Part shown: piece after piece, positions 44,603-56,553 of the stretch
Numbering within the stretch: the first letter of the stretch is position 1
Layout of the letters: each line of letters opens with the position of its first letter
Assembly (NCBI GenBank): GCA_028564925.1
Contig: CM053031.1
Location: 166,025,084-166,089,083, forward strand
Length of the DNA: 64,000 bases
Direction: 5' to 3'
From: Lithobates sylvaticus
Lineage: Eukaryota > Chordata > Amphibia > Anura > Ranidae
The notes under the pieces: model-generated
The model's database searches: none
What the model was told of the DNA's origin: nothing
What the model saw: the letters and a program-made list of their open reading frames with translations, nothing else
Translations under genes and position numbers: made by a program

Positions 44603-45141
44603 GTACTCCCCTCCTCCCAGGAAGTCCCCTGGACATCTTAGGGCCAGGTTTCTGAGGAAACCTCTGGTGGAATTCCCTTGTTAATCTAGGGGCATGAACA
44701 TTCTTTTCAGGCTCCCAAGAATTTTCTTCTGGCCCATATCCTTCCCATTGAAACAAATATTGCAATTTGTTCCTAGAGATCCTGGAGTCAAGAATTTTTT
44801 TCCACCACAAATTCTTCTTCACCCTGTACCTCAACAGGTGGAGGAGGAGGATGAATTCTTCCAGAAAAAGTATTTTCATGAAACGGTAGCTATATTTGAA
44901 ACACAGGGTGAATCTTCATATTGTCAGGAAGTTTTAGGCAAAAAGTGACCAGGTTGATTTGAGCAGAAATCTCAAAAGGTCCCATAAACTTTTGACCCAA
45001 CTTAGCACATGGAACTTGAACTTTAAAATTTTTGGTAGATAACCAAACTTTCTCACCTATGTGAAAAGTGGGAATAGACCTACGATGTCTGTCAGCGGCC
45101 TTCTTGTAATATCCCTGCGCCTCCTTCAATGTATCAGTCAA
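44472..45141 (-). pseudogene. Gypsy-1 integrase tail and chromodomain
   Basis: Minus-strand sequence with VWLSTKNFKVQVP (Gypsy integrase C-terminal) near 45050 and the chromodomain LQYLFQWEGYGPEENSWEP near 44740. Its upstream part continues beyond the hAT insertion. Fossil. Confidence 0.85.
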
Positions 45142-45769
45142 TTTCTCCTGGATCTCATGTAATGAAGTTAGTCTGTTGGTAACTAGAGTTGAGCGGACAC
45201 CTGGATGTTCGGGTTCGGCAGGTTCGGCCGAACTTCAGAAAAAAAGTTTGGGTTCGGGACCGAACTTGACCCCGAACACCGAACCCCATTGAAGTCAATG
45301 GGGACCCGAACGGCTATAATAAAGTGTCGGCTCCCATCCCCCTTTATACAGAGAACAGTCATTGAAGTCATTTATTTTTAAAAAGTTAGTCATAAAAAGT
45401 GTTTGGGGACCTGGGTCCTGCCCCAGGGGACATGTATCAATGCAAAAAAAAACTTTTAAAAACTGCAGTTTTTTCGGGAGCAGTGATTTTAATAATGATT
45501 AAATTGAAACAATAAATGTGTAATATTCCTTTAAATTTCGTACCTGGGGGGTGTCTATAGTATGCATGTAAAGGGGCGCATGTTTCCCGTGTTTAGAACT
45601 GTCTCTGCAAAAAGTGTAATTTTTTGCAGAAAAGAAAGCTATTTAAAATCACTCGCGGCTATATGAATTGTCGGCTCCCGTAATACAGAGAACAGTCATT
45701 CATTGAAAGTCATTCATAAAAAAAAAGTCATTCATAAAAAATAAAAAAAACAAAAAAAAAAAAGCGTAG

Positions 45770-47290
45770 GGGTCCCCCCAAATTCAATAACCAGGCCCTT
45801 CAGGTCTGGGATGGATATTAAGGGGGATCCCAGCCAAAAAAAAAAAATGGCGTAGGGTCCCCCTCAAAATCCATACCAGACCCTTGAGGTCTGGGATGGA
45901 TTTTAAGGGGAAACCCAGCCCAAAAAAATGGCGTGAGGTCCCCCTCAAAATCCATACCAGACCCTTATCCGAGCACGCAACCTGGCAGGCCGCAGGAAAA
46001 GAGGGGGGGGGCGAGAGCGGCCCCCCCTCCCGCCTGAACCATACCAGGCCACATGCCCTTAACATTGGGAGGATGCTTTGGGGGTCTAAGACCCCCAAAG
46101 CCTCTTGTCCCCATGTTGATGAGGACAAGGGCCTCATCCCCACAACCGTGCCCGGAGGTTGTGGGGGTCTGCGGGCGGGGGGCTTATCGGAATCTGGAAG
46201 CCCCCTTTAACAAGGGGACCCCCAGATCCCCCGCCCCCCCCTGTGTGAAATGGTAAGGGGGTACAAATGTACCCCTACCATTTCACCAAAAAAGTGTCAA
46301 AAATTGTAAAAATGACAGGAGACGGTCTTTGACAATTCCTTTATTAAAATCTTCTTTCTTCTTTCTTCTGGTCTTCCTTTCTTCATCTTCTCCTTCCGGC
46401 ATCTTCTTCTTCCATCTTCTTCTTCCTCCGATCCGCTTCTTCTTGGCCTTCTCGTCCAGCATCGGTGTCTCTTCTGGGCCGCTCCGCGCAATGGGAGGCT
46501 CCCGCTGGGTGAGGCTTCTCTTCGGTATCTTCTTCCACGGCGCCGGTATCTTCTTCCAGGGCGTCGGTCTCTTCTTGGGCCACTCCTCGCAATGGGAGGC
46601 TCCCGGTGTGTGAGGCTTTGCTTGGGCTGACAGTTCTTTTATAACGGAGGGCGGGGCCACCTGGTAACCCCGCCCCCCTCTGACGCATGGGAACGTCATG
46701 GGGAGTTCCCTATGGCTTTCCCCACGTCACGGGGGAAAACAATTTTGACACTTTTTTGGTGAAATGGTAGGGGTACTTTTGTACCCCCTTACCATTTCAC
46801 ACAGGGGGGGGCGGGATCTGGGGGTCCCCTTGTTAAAGGGGGCTTCCAGATTCCGATAAGCCCCCCGCCCACAGACCCCCACAACCACCGGGCATGGTTG
46901 TGGGGACGAGGCCCTTGTCCTCATCAACATGGGGACAAGAGGCTTTGGGGGTCTTAGACCCCAAAGCATCCTCCCAATGTTGAGGGCATGTGGCCTGGTA
47001 CGGTTCAGGCGGGAGGGGGGGCCGCTCTCGTCCCCCCCTCTTTTCCTGCGGCCTGCCAGGTTTCGTGCTCGGATAAGGGTCTGGTATGGATTTTGAGGGG
47101 GACCTCACGCCATTTTTTTTTTTTGGCTGGGTTTCCCCTTAAAATCCATCCCAGACCTCAAGGGTCTGGTATGGATTTTGAGGGGGACCCTACGCCATTA
47201 TTTTTTTTTTTTGGCTGGGATCCCCCTTAATAACCATCCCAGACCTGAAGGGCCTGGTTATTGAATTTGGGGGGACCCCTACGCTTTTTT
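45770..47290. repeat. Inverted GC-rich cassettes inside hAT-1
   Basis: About 500-base arms (45770-46270 and 46790-47290). Each has 'ccataccagacccttatccg', a G run, 'ggccacatgccctt', 'ggacaagggcctc' and 'gtaccccttaccattt'-like blocks. Open frames across these (proline-, arginine- and glutamate-rich) are by-products. Confidence 0.85.
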
Positions 47291-47485
47291 TTTTTGTTTT
47301 TTTTATTTTTTATCAATGACTTTTTTTTTTTATGAATGACTTTCAATGAATGACTGTTCTCTGTATTACGGGAGCCGACAATTAACATTAGCCGCGAGTG
47401 ATTTTAAATAGCTTTCTTTTCTGCAAAAAATGACACTTTTTGCAGAGACAGTTCTAAACACAGGAAACATGCGCCCCTTTACATG

Positions 47486-48485
47486 CACTTTCAGACCGGA
47501 CCAATTTGCAGCCAAAGGACTAGGCCCCTTTTTGCGATTCGGCACTGCGTCGCTTTAACTGACAATTGCGCGGTCGTGCAAAGTGGCTCCCAAACAAAAT
47601 TGACGTCCTTTTTTTCCCACAAATAGAACTTTCTTTTGGTGGTATTTGATCGCCCCTGCGGTTTTTATTTTTTGCGCTATAAACAAAAATAGAGCGACAA
47701 TTTTGAAAAAAAATGCATTATTTTTTACTTTTTGCTATAATAAATATCCCCAAAATATATATTAAAAAACATTTTTTTCCTCAGTTTAGGCCGATACGTA
47801 TTCTTCTACATATTTTTGGTAAAAAAAATCGCAATAATCGATTATTGATCGGTTTGCGCAGAAGTTATAGCGTTTACAAGATAGGGGATAGTTTTATAGC
47901 ATTTTTTTTATTAATAATTTTTTTTTTTATTAGTAATGGCGGAGATCTGCGATTTTTTTTGTGACTGCGACATTATGGCGGACACATTTTTGACACATTT
48001 TTTGGGACCATTGTCATTTTTACAGCAATTAATGCTATTTAAATGCATTGATTCCTGTAAAAATGACACTGGCAGTGAAGGGGTTAACCACAAGGGGGCA
48101 GTGTAGGGGTTAAGTAGGCCTAGGGGTGTGTTTCGTACTGTGGGGGGGCGTGGCTGTCAACTAGTGAATGCTGATCTCTGCTCCAATCACAGGGAGCAGA
48201 GATCGGCGTCACTAGTTGCTAGGCAGAACGGGGAGATGCTGTTTATCTCGGCATCTCCCCGTTCAGCCGTCCCGTGAGACGATCACGGATGTCCCCGCGG
48301 CGATAGAGTCCGCGGGGACCGCGATCGGACTCACGGGGGTCCCGACCAGCGCGGGAGCGCGCCACTCCCGGCGCGCTCCCGATGGCACAGACAGGCAGAA
48401 AGGAGGGACTTATATATACGCCCTCCTGCCTGTACGTGCCATTCTGTCAACGTACATCTGTGTGCGCCGGTCGGCAAGTGGTTAA
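47486..48485. mobile_element. TTAA-type MITE nested in hAT-1
   Basis: Nearly the same sequence as 53090-54064: 'ggaccaatttgcagccaaag', 'cgctttaactgacaattgcg', 'cggcggacac'-like parts. The right end reads GTCGGCAAGTGGTTAA. The left end is partly lost, starting near 'ctttcagaccgg'. Comparison with the opposite arm of hAT-1 (45530-45580) shows where it entered and that a few dozen target bases were lost. Confidence 0.75.
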
Positions 48486-48794
48486 AGGAATATTACACTT
48501 TTATTGTTTCACTTTAATCATTATTAAAATCACTGCTCCCGAAAAAAAACGGCCGTTTTTAAAAGTTTTTTTTGCATTGATACATGTCCCCTGGGGCAGG
48601 ACCCAGGTCCCCAAACACTTTTTATGACTAACTTTTTAAAATAAATGATTTCAATGACTGTTCTCTGTATTAAGGGGGACGGGAGCCGACACTTTATTAT
48701 AGCTGTTCGGGTCCCCATTGACTTCAATGAACACCCTAAAGTCCGGTACGGACCCGAACTTTACAGTTCGGGTTCGCTCAACCCTATTGGTAAC

Positions 48795-49811
48795 AGCAGG
48801 AATTGAAGTTGAGATAGAGAGATCAGTAATGATGATGATACCCGGTGTTTAAGAAAAATGTGCTGTGGGAAGTGGAGCTATGTTTAGAGTTATTATAAGC
48901 AAACTCTTCCGTAGGAAGGTAGTCCACCCAGTCATCCTGAAGATAACTCACGAAACAGCGAAGGTATTGCTCCAGAGTTTGATTGGTCCTCTCGGGATTC
49001 GTCCTGCGGATGAAAAGCCGAGGACAGATTAATTGTTACACCCAAAGCTGAGCAAAAACTTCTCCAAAATTTTGAGGTAAACTGTACCCCTCTGTCAGAC
49101 ACCACATCATCAGGAATTCCATGAAGTTTAAAAACTTCTCTAACCATTACCTCAGCAGTTTGTTCAGTGGAGGGTACCCCCTTAACTGGAATAAATTGAG
49201 CCATCTTAGTGAGACTACCAGAATGGTGGTCATCCCTTTTGAAAGAGGAAGGTCAACCACAAAGTCCATAGAAATTGACCCCCATGGTCTTGATCGAACA
49301 GGCAGTGGAAAAAGTAACCCCAGAGGAGACGATCGGGGTGTCTTATTGCGAGCACAGGTTAGACATGAAGCCACATAACTCTTTACATCTTTCTTGTACC
49401 CAGGCCACCAAAAGGAACATGGTAAGAGTTCTTCTGTCTTAGAAACCCCAAAATGACCAGCAAGTTTAGAGTCGTGTACCAACCTGAGGGCTTCTACCCG
49501 AACTGATTCAGGTACATAGAGGCAATGCGCTTGACATTGTTGTACTTGAGGTTAATGTCCTTAGGAGGATTATTAGGAAGTGGGTCATTCTCATACCCCT
49601 CCTTGAGAAGATTAAGAAATGTCTTTGAACTGGTGGCCCCTAGAAAGTTCTTTTGAGGCAGGATTGTACATTCAGAGTTGCTTTCCTGGAGAGGCCCAGA
49701 CAACATCCGTGATAGGGCATCAGCCTTACCATTCCTTGACCCAGGGTGGTATGAGATAACAAAATTGAACCTGGAGAAGAAAAGGTTCCAACGTGCTTGT
49801 CTAGATGACAA
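48795..49811 (-). pseudogene. Gypsy-1 integrase core and end of RNase H
   Basis: HFGVSKTEELLP with the HHCC domain (CLTCARNKTPRS) at 49360-49480, then SMDFVVDLPLSKG and VVSDRGVQFTSKFWRS (about 49070-49300). RNase H and tether sequence ([15 protein letters not shown]) near 49730. Fossil. Confidence 0.85.
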
Positions 49812-49861
49812 CCTTTTAGCAGACCTAATAAATTCTAAATTTTTATGATCGGTGAGAACGG

Positions 49862-51382
49862 TTACTTAGCCCCTTCCAGCAGATGCCTCCACTCAGAAAA
49901 TGCTTCCTTAATTGCCAGCAGCTCCTTGTTTCCAATGTCATAATTCTTCTCGGCTGAAGACATCAGTCGAGAGAAATAAGCACAAGGATGAAGCTGCATT
50001 TTTTCTCCAATTCCCTGAGAAAGGATAGCTCCCACAGTAGAATTAGAAGCATCAACTTCTACGATGAAAGGTAGTTCTGGATCTGGATGTACCAGTATTG
50101 GTGCAGAAGTGAAGAGAGTTTTCAGTTTACTAAAGGGAGCCTGTGCCTCAGGTGACCACAAAAAGGGCATCCCTTTCTTTGTCAACTGTGTAATTGGAGC
50201 AATTACCTTAGAGAAATTCCTTATAAATCTTCTGTGAAAGTTGGCAAATCCAACAAATCGCTGTATCTCCTTAACATTCCTAGGGACAGGCCAATCCACC
50301 ACTGCTTTGATCTTATCAGGATCCATGCTTACCCCTTCAGAAGAGATTATGTATCCCAAGAACTGGATCTGAGTTTGTTCAAACTCGCATTTCTCTAGTT
50401 TGATGTAAAGTTGATTCCGCCTTAATCTCTCGAAAACAATACAGACATGCTTGCGGTGTTCTTCCAAAGTATCAGAGAATATAAGAATGTCATCCAAATA
50501 TGCTATTACAAACTGATCAAGCAAATCTCGAAAAGCATCATTAATAAAATGTTGAAAAGTTGCAGGAGCTTTGCAAAGCCCAAAGGGCATGACCACAGAC
50601 TCAAAATGTCCATATCTGGTTCTGAAAGCAGTTTTCCATTTATCTCCGGGATGAATGCGGACAAGGTTGTATGCCCCCCGTAAATCTAATTTGGTAAAGA
50701 GCTTGGCGGAGCAGAGTCTCTCAAGCATTTCTGGAATCAGTGGAAGTGTATAGCGATTCTTAATTGTGATCCTATTTAAATGTCTGTAGTCAATACACGG
50801 ACGCAGGGTGGAGTCCTTTTTCGCCACGAAGAATAAGGCTGCCCCAGCAGGAGAGGTAGGCACTTTCAGTTCAGGTTCTGATAAATAAAGGCGACCGAAT
50901 GGTATTTCTTTGCAATGTTTCTTGCAATGGTCAGATGTAAAGCTTAAAGAACGTGTCTCCCAGTTGATGGAGGGATTATGGATAGAGAACCAAGGAATGC
51001 CCAGGATAATAGGGAACTTGGGTGATGTAATCAGCTCAAAGCTGGTAATCTCCTGATGTTCAGTCTCAATTAGGAGTTTAAGCGGGATTGTCTTGTGGAT
51101 AACAGGTCCTGAAGACAAAGGTGAGCCATTCACAATTTCCATATCAATAGGGGCAAGTTTATTTCTTATTTGAATGTTTTTACTTTGGGAAAATTCGATG
51201 TCCATGAAGTTTCCCCCAGCCCCTAAGTCCAGCATAGCAGAGCAAGGTATTTCATCAGTGGAAGGAGACACCGCAGGAGAGGACAACAGCAAGAGGCTGC
51301 ATGTAAGGAGGGATTCTGCTGGGGATGCCTGATGGCATCTGGTTGTAGGCGACGTGGCTAGTGACACGCTCAGGGCTCCCAC
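49862..51382 (-). pseudogene. Gypsy-1 protease, reverse transcriptase and RNase H region
   Basis: Protease-like SAMLDLGAGGNFMD near 51230; reverse transcriptase [35 protein letters not shown] and IAYLDDILIFSD; RNase H VEVDASNSTVGAILSQ. Sequence style close to Gypsy-2, so both are chromodomain Gypsy elements of related lineages. Fossil. Confidence 0.9.
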
Positions 51383-52432
51383 TGATTCTGCATTATGGGC
51401 CTGATATATACATCCCTACAACTAATTAAGGCATTACTTGCAGTGGTTGGACCATGACATGACTGGTTCCCCCATACTCATTCCAAATTGACGATTATAT
51501 CGCTCAGAACCATTGGTGCTGTTTTGAGCTTGCCTCTGGTAAGAAGCCCCTCTGTGTGGTGTTGGGACACTTTTAATACTAGCGTCTGGATCACTTGGGT
51601 TCTCTTTCCCTTCTTTGCACTCCTTTGTCCCTATTTTTGTAAGTGTGCATTTCACATGTTGTATTTATAATTTTTGTAAAAGCAATATTATGCTATTGTG
51701 TGATTTTTCCTTTTGGGGTATATCCTGCATCTGGAGTCCATTGATCAACATAAGGATTCCATTAAATCGCTTGCTGGTTCCATTTATGATGTCCCCACTT
51801 AAAGGCCTAGGCTGGGTTTGAGCCAACCACATGATTGGCTTACTTTTCTGGTAAGCGTCCTATTCAGAAGGTGTTGGTGTGACATATGTGTCAATTTTTA
51901 ATTTTTTCCTATTATCACTGAGGTTCAATATTTTTATTCACCATATTTTGACTGTACTGAAGGACTTGGTTCACAATAATATCATTTATACACATTTTTT
52001 ATATTTGTTATATAAGAAATTTTGTTGGATTTACCATATACTTTTCAATAAGGTAAATAATTTTTGATCACAGGACTTTGATAATTTTGAGGTTCACTTT
52101 AAGGTTAATTTAGTTAGGCTCAGATATTATATTTGGGTTTTGAGCGCGGCTTCTCTTTTGTATGTATTGTTTTGTGTATATCCCACAATAAGCTGCTGCT
52201 TTTCCTTTTTTAGAAAAATTATTATATTTTTTCGTTCTTATTGTAAAAAATTTTGATCCAATCGCAGTTTTCTCTTTCTTCAAGGTATTTCATTGCTTTC
52301 AACAATAAGCCTTATAGGGATGACACAATTAGTTGATAAAGTTAATTCTTTATTTGCTTCCTGAATCAAAGGAGAGATGGACTGAGAAATTGAGTTTATT
52401 TGTTCAGATATATATATCTGTAACATCTGTTG

Positions 52433-53085
52433 CTAAATTGTTCTTTTAAATTTATTGGGACAATTAACTGCGTAATGTCCAGAGTCTCCACAATAAAGAC
52501 ATAAATTCTCTGAACGTCGTCTTTCTTTCTCCTGAGTTGTAATAGAGCTTTTAATATCAGGAATCAGGAAAAACTCTTGGATCCTTAGGAGGATACTGAG
52601 TAGTAGAAAAACGCATGCCACCATTACTGCCTAGTCTTCTTTTCTCCTTTCAGTAAGTCTCTGATCAATTTGAATACATAATTTAATAAAAGCCTCAAGG
52701 TCGTCAGGACTTTCTACTCTGGCAAGCTCATCTTTTACTTGTTCCGAGAGTCCTTGACAGAACTGACTCTTTTGTGCTGCTGGATTCCAATTGGTATCTG
52801 AGATCCAACTTCGGAATTCAGTTGTGTACTCTGCAACAGAGCGTCTACCCTGCCATAAATTGTGCAATTTTGCCTCAGCAGTAGCGCAGCGGTTAGGATC
52901 ATCGAAAACTTGGTTCATCGCAGTCACAAAAGAATCAAAATCATCCAGGATAACATCATCTTTCTCCACATAAGGGGAGGCTCAGGCTAAGGCTTCCTCA
53001 GTCAGGAGGTTGATAATAAACAGCACCTTTTTCCTGTCAGAAGTAAATGCAGCAGGTTGCATCTGAAAGTATATACGGCATTGAT
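52433..53085 (-). pseudogene. Gypsy-1 gag region with zinc knuckle
   Basis: RNA-binding knuckle [18 protein letters not shown] near 52450-52510 and a capsid-like stretch with LWQGRRSVAEYTTEFR near 52810-52860. Gag continues beyond the TTAA MITE (54069-54240). Between this and the protease region (51434-52430) is AT-rich sequence with no clear coding. Fossil. Confidence 0.8.
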
Positions 53086-53089
53086 TAAC

Positions 53090-54064
53090 CACTTCAGCCC
53101 CGGACCAATTTGCAGCCAAAGAACCAGGCCCCTTTTTGCGATTCAGCACTGCGTCGCTTTAACTGACAATTGCGCGGTCGTGCGACGTGGCTCCCAAACA
53201 AAATTGGCGTCCTTTTTTTCCCACAAATAGAGCTTTCTTTCGGTGGTATTTGATCGCCCCTGCGGTTTTTATTTTTTGCGCTATAAACAAAAATAGAGCG
53301 ACAATTTTGAAAAAAAATGCATATTTTTTACTTTTTGCTATAATAAACATCCCCCAAAAATATATAAAAAAACATTTTTTTTCCTCAGTTTAGGCCGATA
53401 CGTATTCTTCTACATATTTTTGGTAAAAAAAAATCGCAATTAGCGATTATTGATTAGTTTGCGCAAAAGTTATAGCTTTTACAAAATAGGGGATAGTTTT
53501 ATAGCATTTTTATTAATATTTTTTTTTTTTATTAGTAATGGCGGCGATCAGCGATTTTTTTTTTGTGACTGCGACATTATGGCGGACACATCGGACATTT
53601 TTGACACATTTTTGGGACATTTGTCATTTATACAGAAATCAATGCTATTTAAATAGCACTGATTCCTATGTAAATGACAGTTGTAGTGAAGGGGTTAACC
53701 ACTAGGGGGCGGGGAGGAGTCAGTGTGACGTGTTGTGTTTTTTTTACAGTAGGGGGGCGTGGCTGTACGTCTGACGTCATTGATCGGCGTTCCCGATGAC
53801 AGGGAACCGCCGATCACTGACAGTCAGTGTAGGAAGCGCGGGGAGAGGTTTGTTTACACAAACCTCTCCCCGTTCTTCAGCTCCGTAACCCGATCGCGGG
53901 ATACCAGCGGCGATCGGGTCCGCTGGTCCCGCGGGCCGTGGTCATGGAGCTCCCGACCGGGTCGCCCCCCGGGCAGGCAAATTAAAGGGGACGTACAGGT
54001 ACGTGCTTTTGCCTGCCCGTGCCATTCTGTTGACGTATATCTACATGAGGCGGTCGGGAAGCGG
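53090..54064. mobile_element. TTAA-type MITE nested in Gypsy-1
   Basis: Ends CCACTTCAGCCCCGG and, inverted, CCGCTTCCCGACCG, directly flanked by TTAA at 53086-53089 and 54065-54068, the target used by piggyBac-type transposases. Non-autonomous, with no coding sequence. Confidence 0.8.
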
Positions 54065-54331
54065 TTAAGGAACCCTCTATAATGGCGGCAGTCGCCGTTA
54101 AACTTGAGTGGTGGGAGCATTCGTGCATTAGTATCTACGGCCGCAGTATCTCCGGCACGAAAATCCTGCAATTGTTTATGCAGATCCTCTTGTAGGCCTT
54201 TCACTTCAATTTGTAACTCAGAAAATTATTCTTGGTAGTTAACACCAAATGTCTGCACCTCAACGATTTGCACCCTGAGAGGAGCCACAGCAGCTGCTAC
54301 AACGGCCTCCATGTTTTGGGCCAGAATATTC

Positions 54332-54968
54332 TGTCACCGTCTGGAGTCAGGCTCAGAGGCCAGTAGCTATAGCAGCAGATCAGGTATTCACACAGGTCAC
54401 CCTGGCTGATGACACGGGTTCACCTGAGGTGCGGAGTCTAAGCACTAACCGGTATTCACCAGAGCTCCTGATGGTGGAGATGGGCTTTGCTGCATGTTAG
54501 TGCCAGGTCACGGTCCTCAGGATAGCCCCACCAGGAGGGGAGCAAGCCAGGGTCCGGTAGTAGATATAGCAGCTGGGGATCAAGCAGAAGCATAGTCGAG
54601 AAACAAGCCAAAAGTCGGTAACAAATAGTTGCAGGTTGGGATTCAGCAGAAGCATAGTCGAGGAACGAGCCAGATGTCTGTAACGAATGGTAGCGAAGAT
54701 ACAGTTGGCAGCAGGAGAAACAGGAGCAAGATATTGGCTGGTGAAGGCACAATATTCTGGCAACCAGGAATTGCAGCGGCATGGCTTAAATCGGGAAGTC
54801 CATGGGAGGAGCAAAGGGTTCAAGGTTCAAGGCAAACAAGATTCAAGACAAGATCATTCAAACTATCAAAGGAACTGTCCAAGGAGCTGTCCAGCATTCC
54901 AGGTGGCTCAGCAACAGAGTCACTGCCAGACACACCAGAGGTCCCAGGTTCAAGTCCAGGTCCTAACA
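54332..54968 (-). mobile_element. Gypsy-1 5' LTR
   Basis: Starts TGTCACCG on the plus strand and ends CTAACA, next to target duplication ctcac. A short leader lies inside it (54331 downwards). Confidence 0.9.
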
Positions 54969-54973
54969 CTCAC

Positions 54974-55337
54974 TGATATTCGAGTTCTTGTTGTGGCGGT
55001 GCATAAGGATAAACATCCTGCGGAGCCCCCCCCCCCCCCCCATACCTTGAGGTGCCATTTGGTTTGTGTGGTGAACCCTGCGTCGTTTGTCCTCCAGTTC
55101 AGGTGGAGTGGCGTAGTGCACCTTCTTAAACCAGGTAGCTTAGGAGCGTAGAGTTCAGTGTGGGTCTCGCCTCACCTTCTCCATTAGGGGGAGCCGCTTA
55201 TACGATTTTCAGCCGCCTGTGTGGGAGACAACCTGTTGCGATTAAACCTAGAAGAGCAAAATCAGGATAAAAAAGAAATAATATAAAAGTAAGTGATCAG
55301 TTGCACCGCCTCTGTAACTGGGCTTTTTCCTCAAATG
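54974..55337 (-). other. L1-D spacer piece, ORF1 side
   Basis: Continues L1-D between Gypsy-1 and ORF1. Contains a C run near 55027-55042. No coding seen. Confidence 0.6.
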
Positions 55338-56349
55338 TTATATTCCGGAACCTTGCAAACTTTGGGTTTGTGGGATTTCTTTCATATCCCTGGGAGCGTT
55401 GGAGTGCTTAGGTGTAGCGCTTGTGCCCGGGTTGTGTTGTTTCTGAAACTTCCCCCTTTTGCTCGGGGGCTTGGTAGGTGTGGAAGGAGGTGAGGCCTGG
55501 GTGCCCTGTGCTTTCATTGGGTTGCAAAATTCTCTATACCATTCGGGTAGTTCAACCAATGGGATCTGGATATCTTGGCAGAAGCCCTGCAGGTCATCAG
55601 GTGTACGTAGATAAAGTTGCCTGCCCTGGAAGGTCACATTCAGGGCGAAAGGAAATTTCCACTCCACTCCACATATGGTATATTTTGCCTGCGTAGTATC
55701 TCCAGCAGGGGGCGCAGAGCTCTCATGTTGTTCAAAGTTATGGGGGAGAGGTCTTGGAATATAGATATTTCTGTGTCATTAAATGTGATGTACTTTTGCC
55801 ATGATCTCCTCTTTTTAGGTGGAAATCGGGAAGGCAGCAAATTATGTCTCTGGGGGGTGCTGTGTCAGGTGGCATGGCTCTCAGGGCTCTATGGGCTCAG
55901 TCAAAGTCAATCTGTGTGTCTGTGGGGCGTTCCAGCAGTTTGTTGAACACATACTGTAGAGCTGAGGGTATATTGCTTGGGTCAACCGACTCAGGGACAC
56001 CTCTCACCCTGATATTATGTCTTCTCCCCCTATTGTATAAGTCTTCCAGTTGGCGATTCATCTCAATGAGATGTGCTGCATGGGAGTCTGTAAATTTTTC
56101 TAGGCGCGTGATTGCCTTGTCCCTTCTGGAACCTGCCTTCTCCACCCCCTCTAGCTTCTCAGATATGGACAATATGTCCGCTTTCAGTTCTGTGATGGCT
56201 GATTAAAATGTGCCTTTGATGTCTGCAGCTATTTTCACCATAGCGGTGAGGGTGAGGGGGTGTTCAGATGAAGGGGTCTCCCTTACCTCCTCCTCGTATG
56301 TGGACAGGGAGTCTTAACTAAACTCCTCTTCTCCACGAGGCTGCGCCAT
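55338..56349 (-). pseudogene. L1-D ORF1 remnant
   Basis: A likely start MAQPRGEEEF at 56349 lies inside CCAAGATGGCGC. Then a coiled coil (EGVEKAGSRRDKAITRLEKF, near 56110), the RRM block NRGRRHNIRVRGVPESVD (near 56000) and the C-terminal domain (ITLNNMRALRPLLEILRRQ, near 55710). It ends in a lysine/proline-rich tail. Frame changes near 55890 and 55650. Same protein type as L1-A and L1-E ORF1. Confidence 0.8.
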
Positions 56350-56553
56350 CTTGGAAAGCGCTTTGTGACGGCGGGGCTGTGATTTAAAGATGTCCGGTAT
56401 GCTTCTGGAGCCGGGAACAGGTGCTGAACGGCAGGAGTGGTTACCCGATTTGTGGCGGGTGAGTCTGCTCATGGTAGCTGAAGGTTACGGCGTCGTTTGA
56501 GCTGAAGGAGCTGAGGGTTTGGCGGAGCTCCTCTAGTCTGCCGCCAAGAATTT

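Larger units (their letters stand above)
45184..48786. mobile_element. hAT-type non-autonomous foldback element (hAT-1)
   Basis: 8-base target duplication ttggtaac at 45176-45183 and 48787-48794; ends TAGAGTTGAGCGG and, inverted, TAGGGTTGAGCG. Long inverted arms follow: 45184 to about 46300 pairs with about 46740-48786 (the latter lengthened by a MITE). The arms hold the GC-rich cassette. The middle (about 46330-46700) is TTC-rich. No transposase. It sits in the Gypsy-1 integrase region. The same end sequence starts the transposase-bearing element at 63052. Confidence 0.9.
43937..54968 (-). mobile_element. Chromodomain Gypsy element with both LTRs, broken (Gypsy-1)
   Basis: TSD ctcac lies at 43932-43936 and 54969-54973. 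LTRs 43937-44602 and 54332-54968 begin TGTCA and end TAACA. Between them, in minus-strand order, are gag with a zinc knuckle, protease, reverse transcriptase, RNase H, integrase and a chromodomain. A hAT element (45184-48786) and a TTAA MITE (53090-54064) are inserted. The coding region is broken in several places. A rough count over the first 300 LTR bases gives about 4-5 per cent difference, suggesting a modest age. Confidence 0.95.
27766..56553 (-). mobile_element. L1/Tx1 LINE split by three nested insertions (L1-D)
   Basis: Pieces in minus-strand order: 5' end and ORF1 (56553-55338), spacer (55337-54974, 43931-43552, about 35560-35370), ORF2 (35369-32155) and ORF2 C-terminus (about 28390-27775). 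The pieces add up to roughly 6 kb, full length or nearly so. Insertions: Gypsy-1 with duplication ctcac, L1-E with duplication atttggagctgtg, and Gypsy-2. Its GC-rich 5' end abuts another L1 fragment near 56553. No target duplication for L1-D itself was found. Confidence 0.85.

Noticed and set aside
46283-46699. Arginine/glutamate-rich frames on both strands
   Set aside because: TTC-rich centre of hAT-1; overlapping frames in several phases show simple sequence, not a gene.
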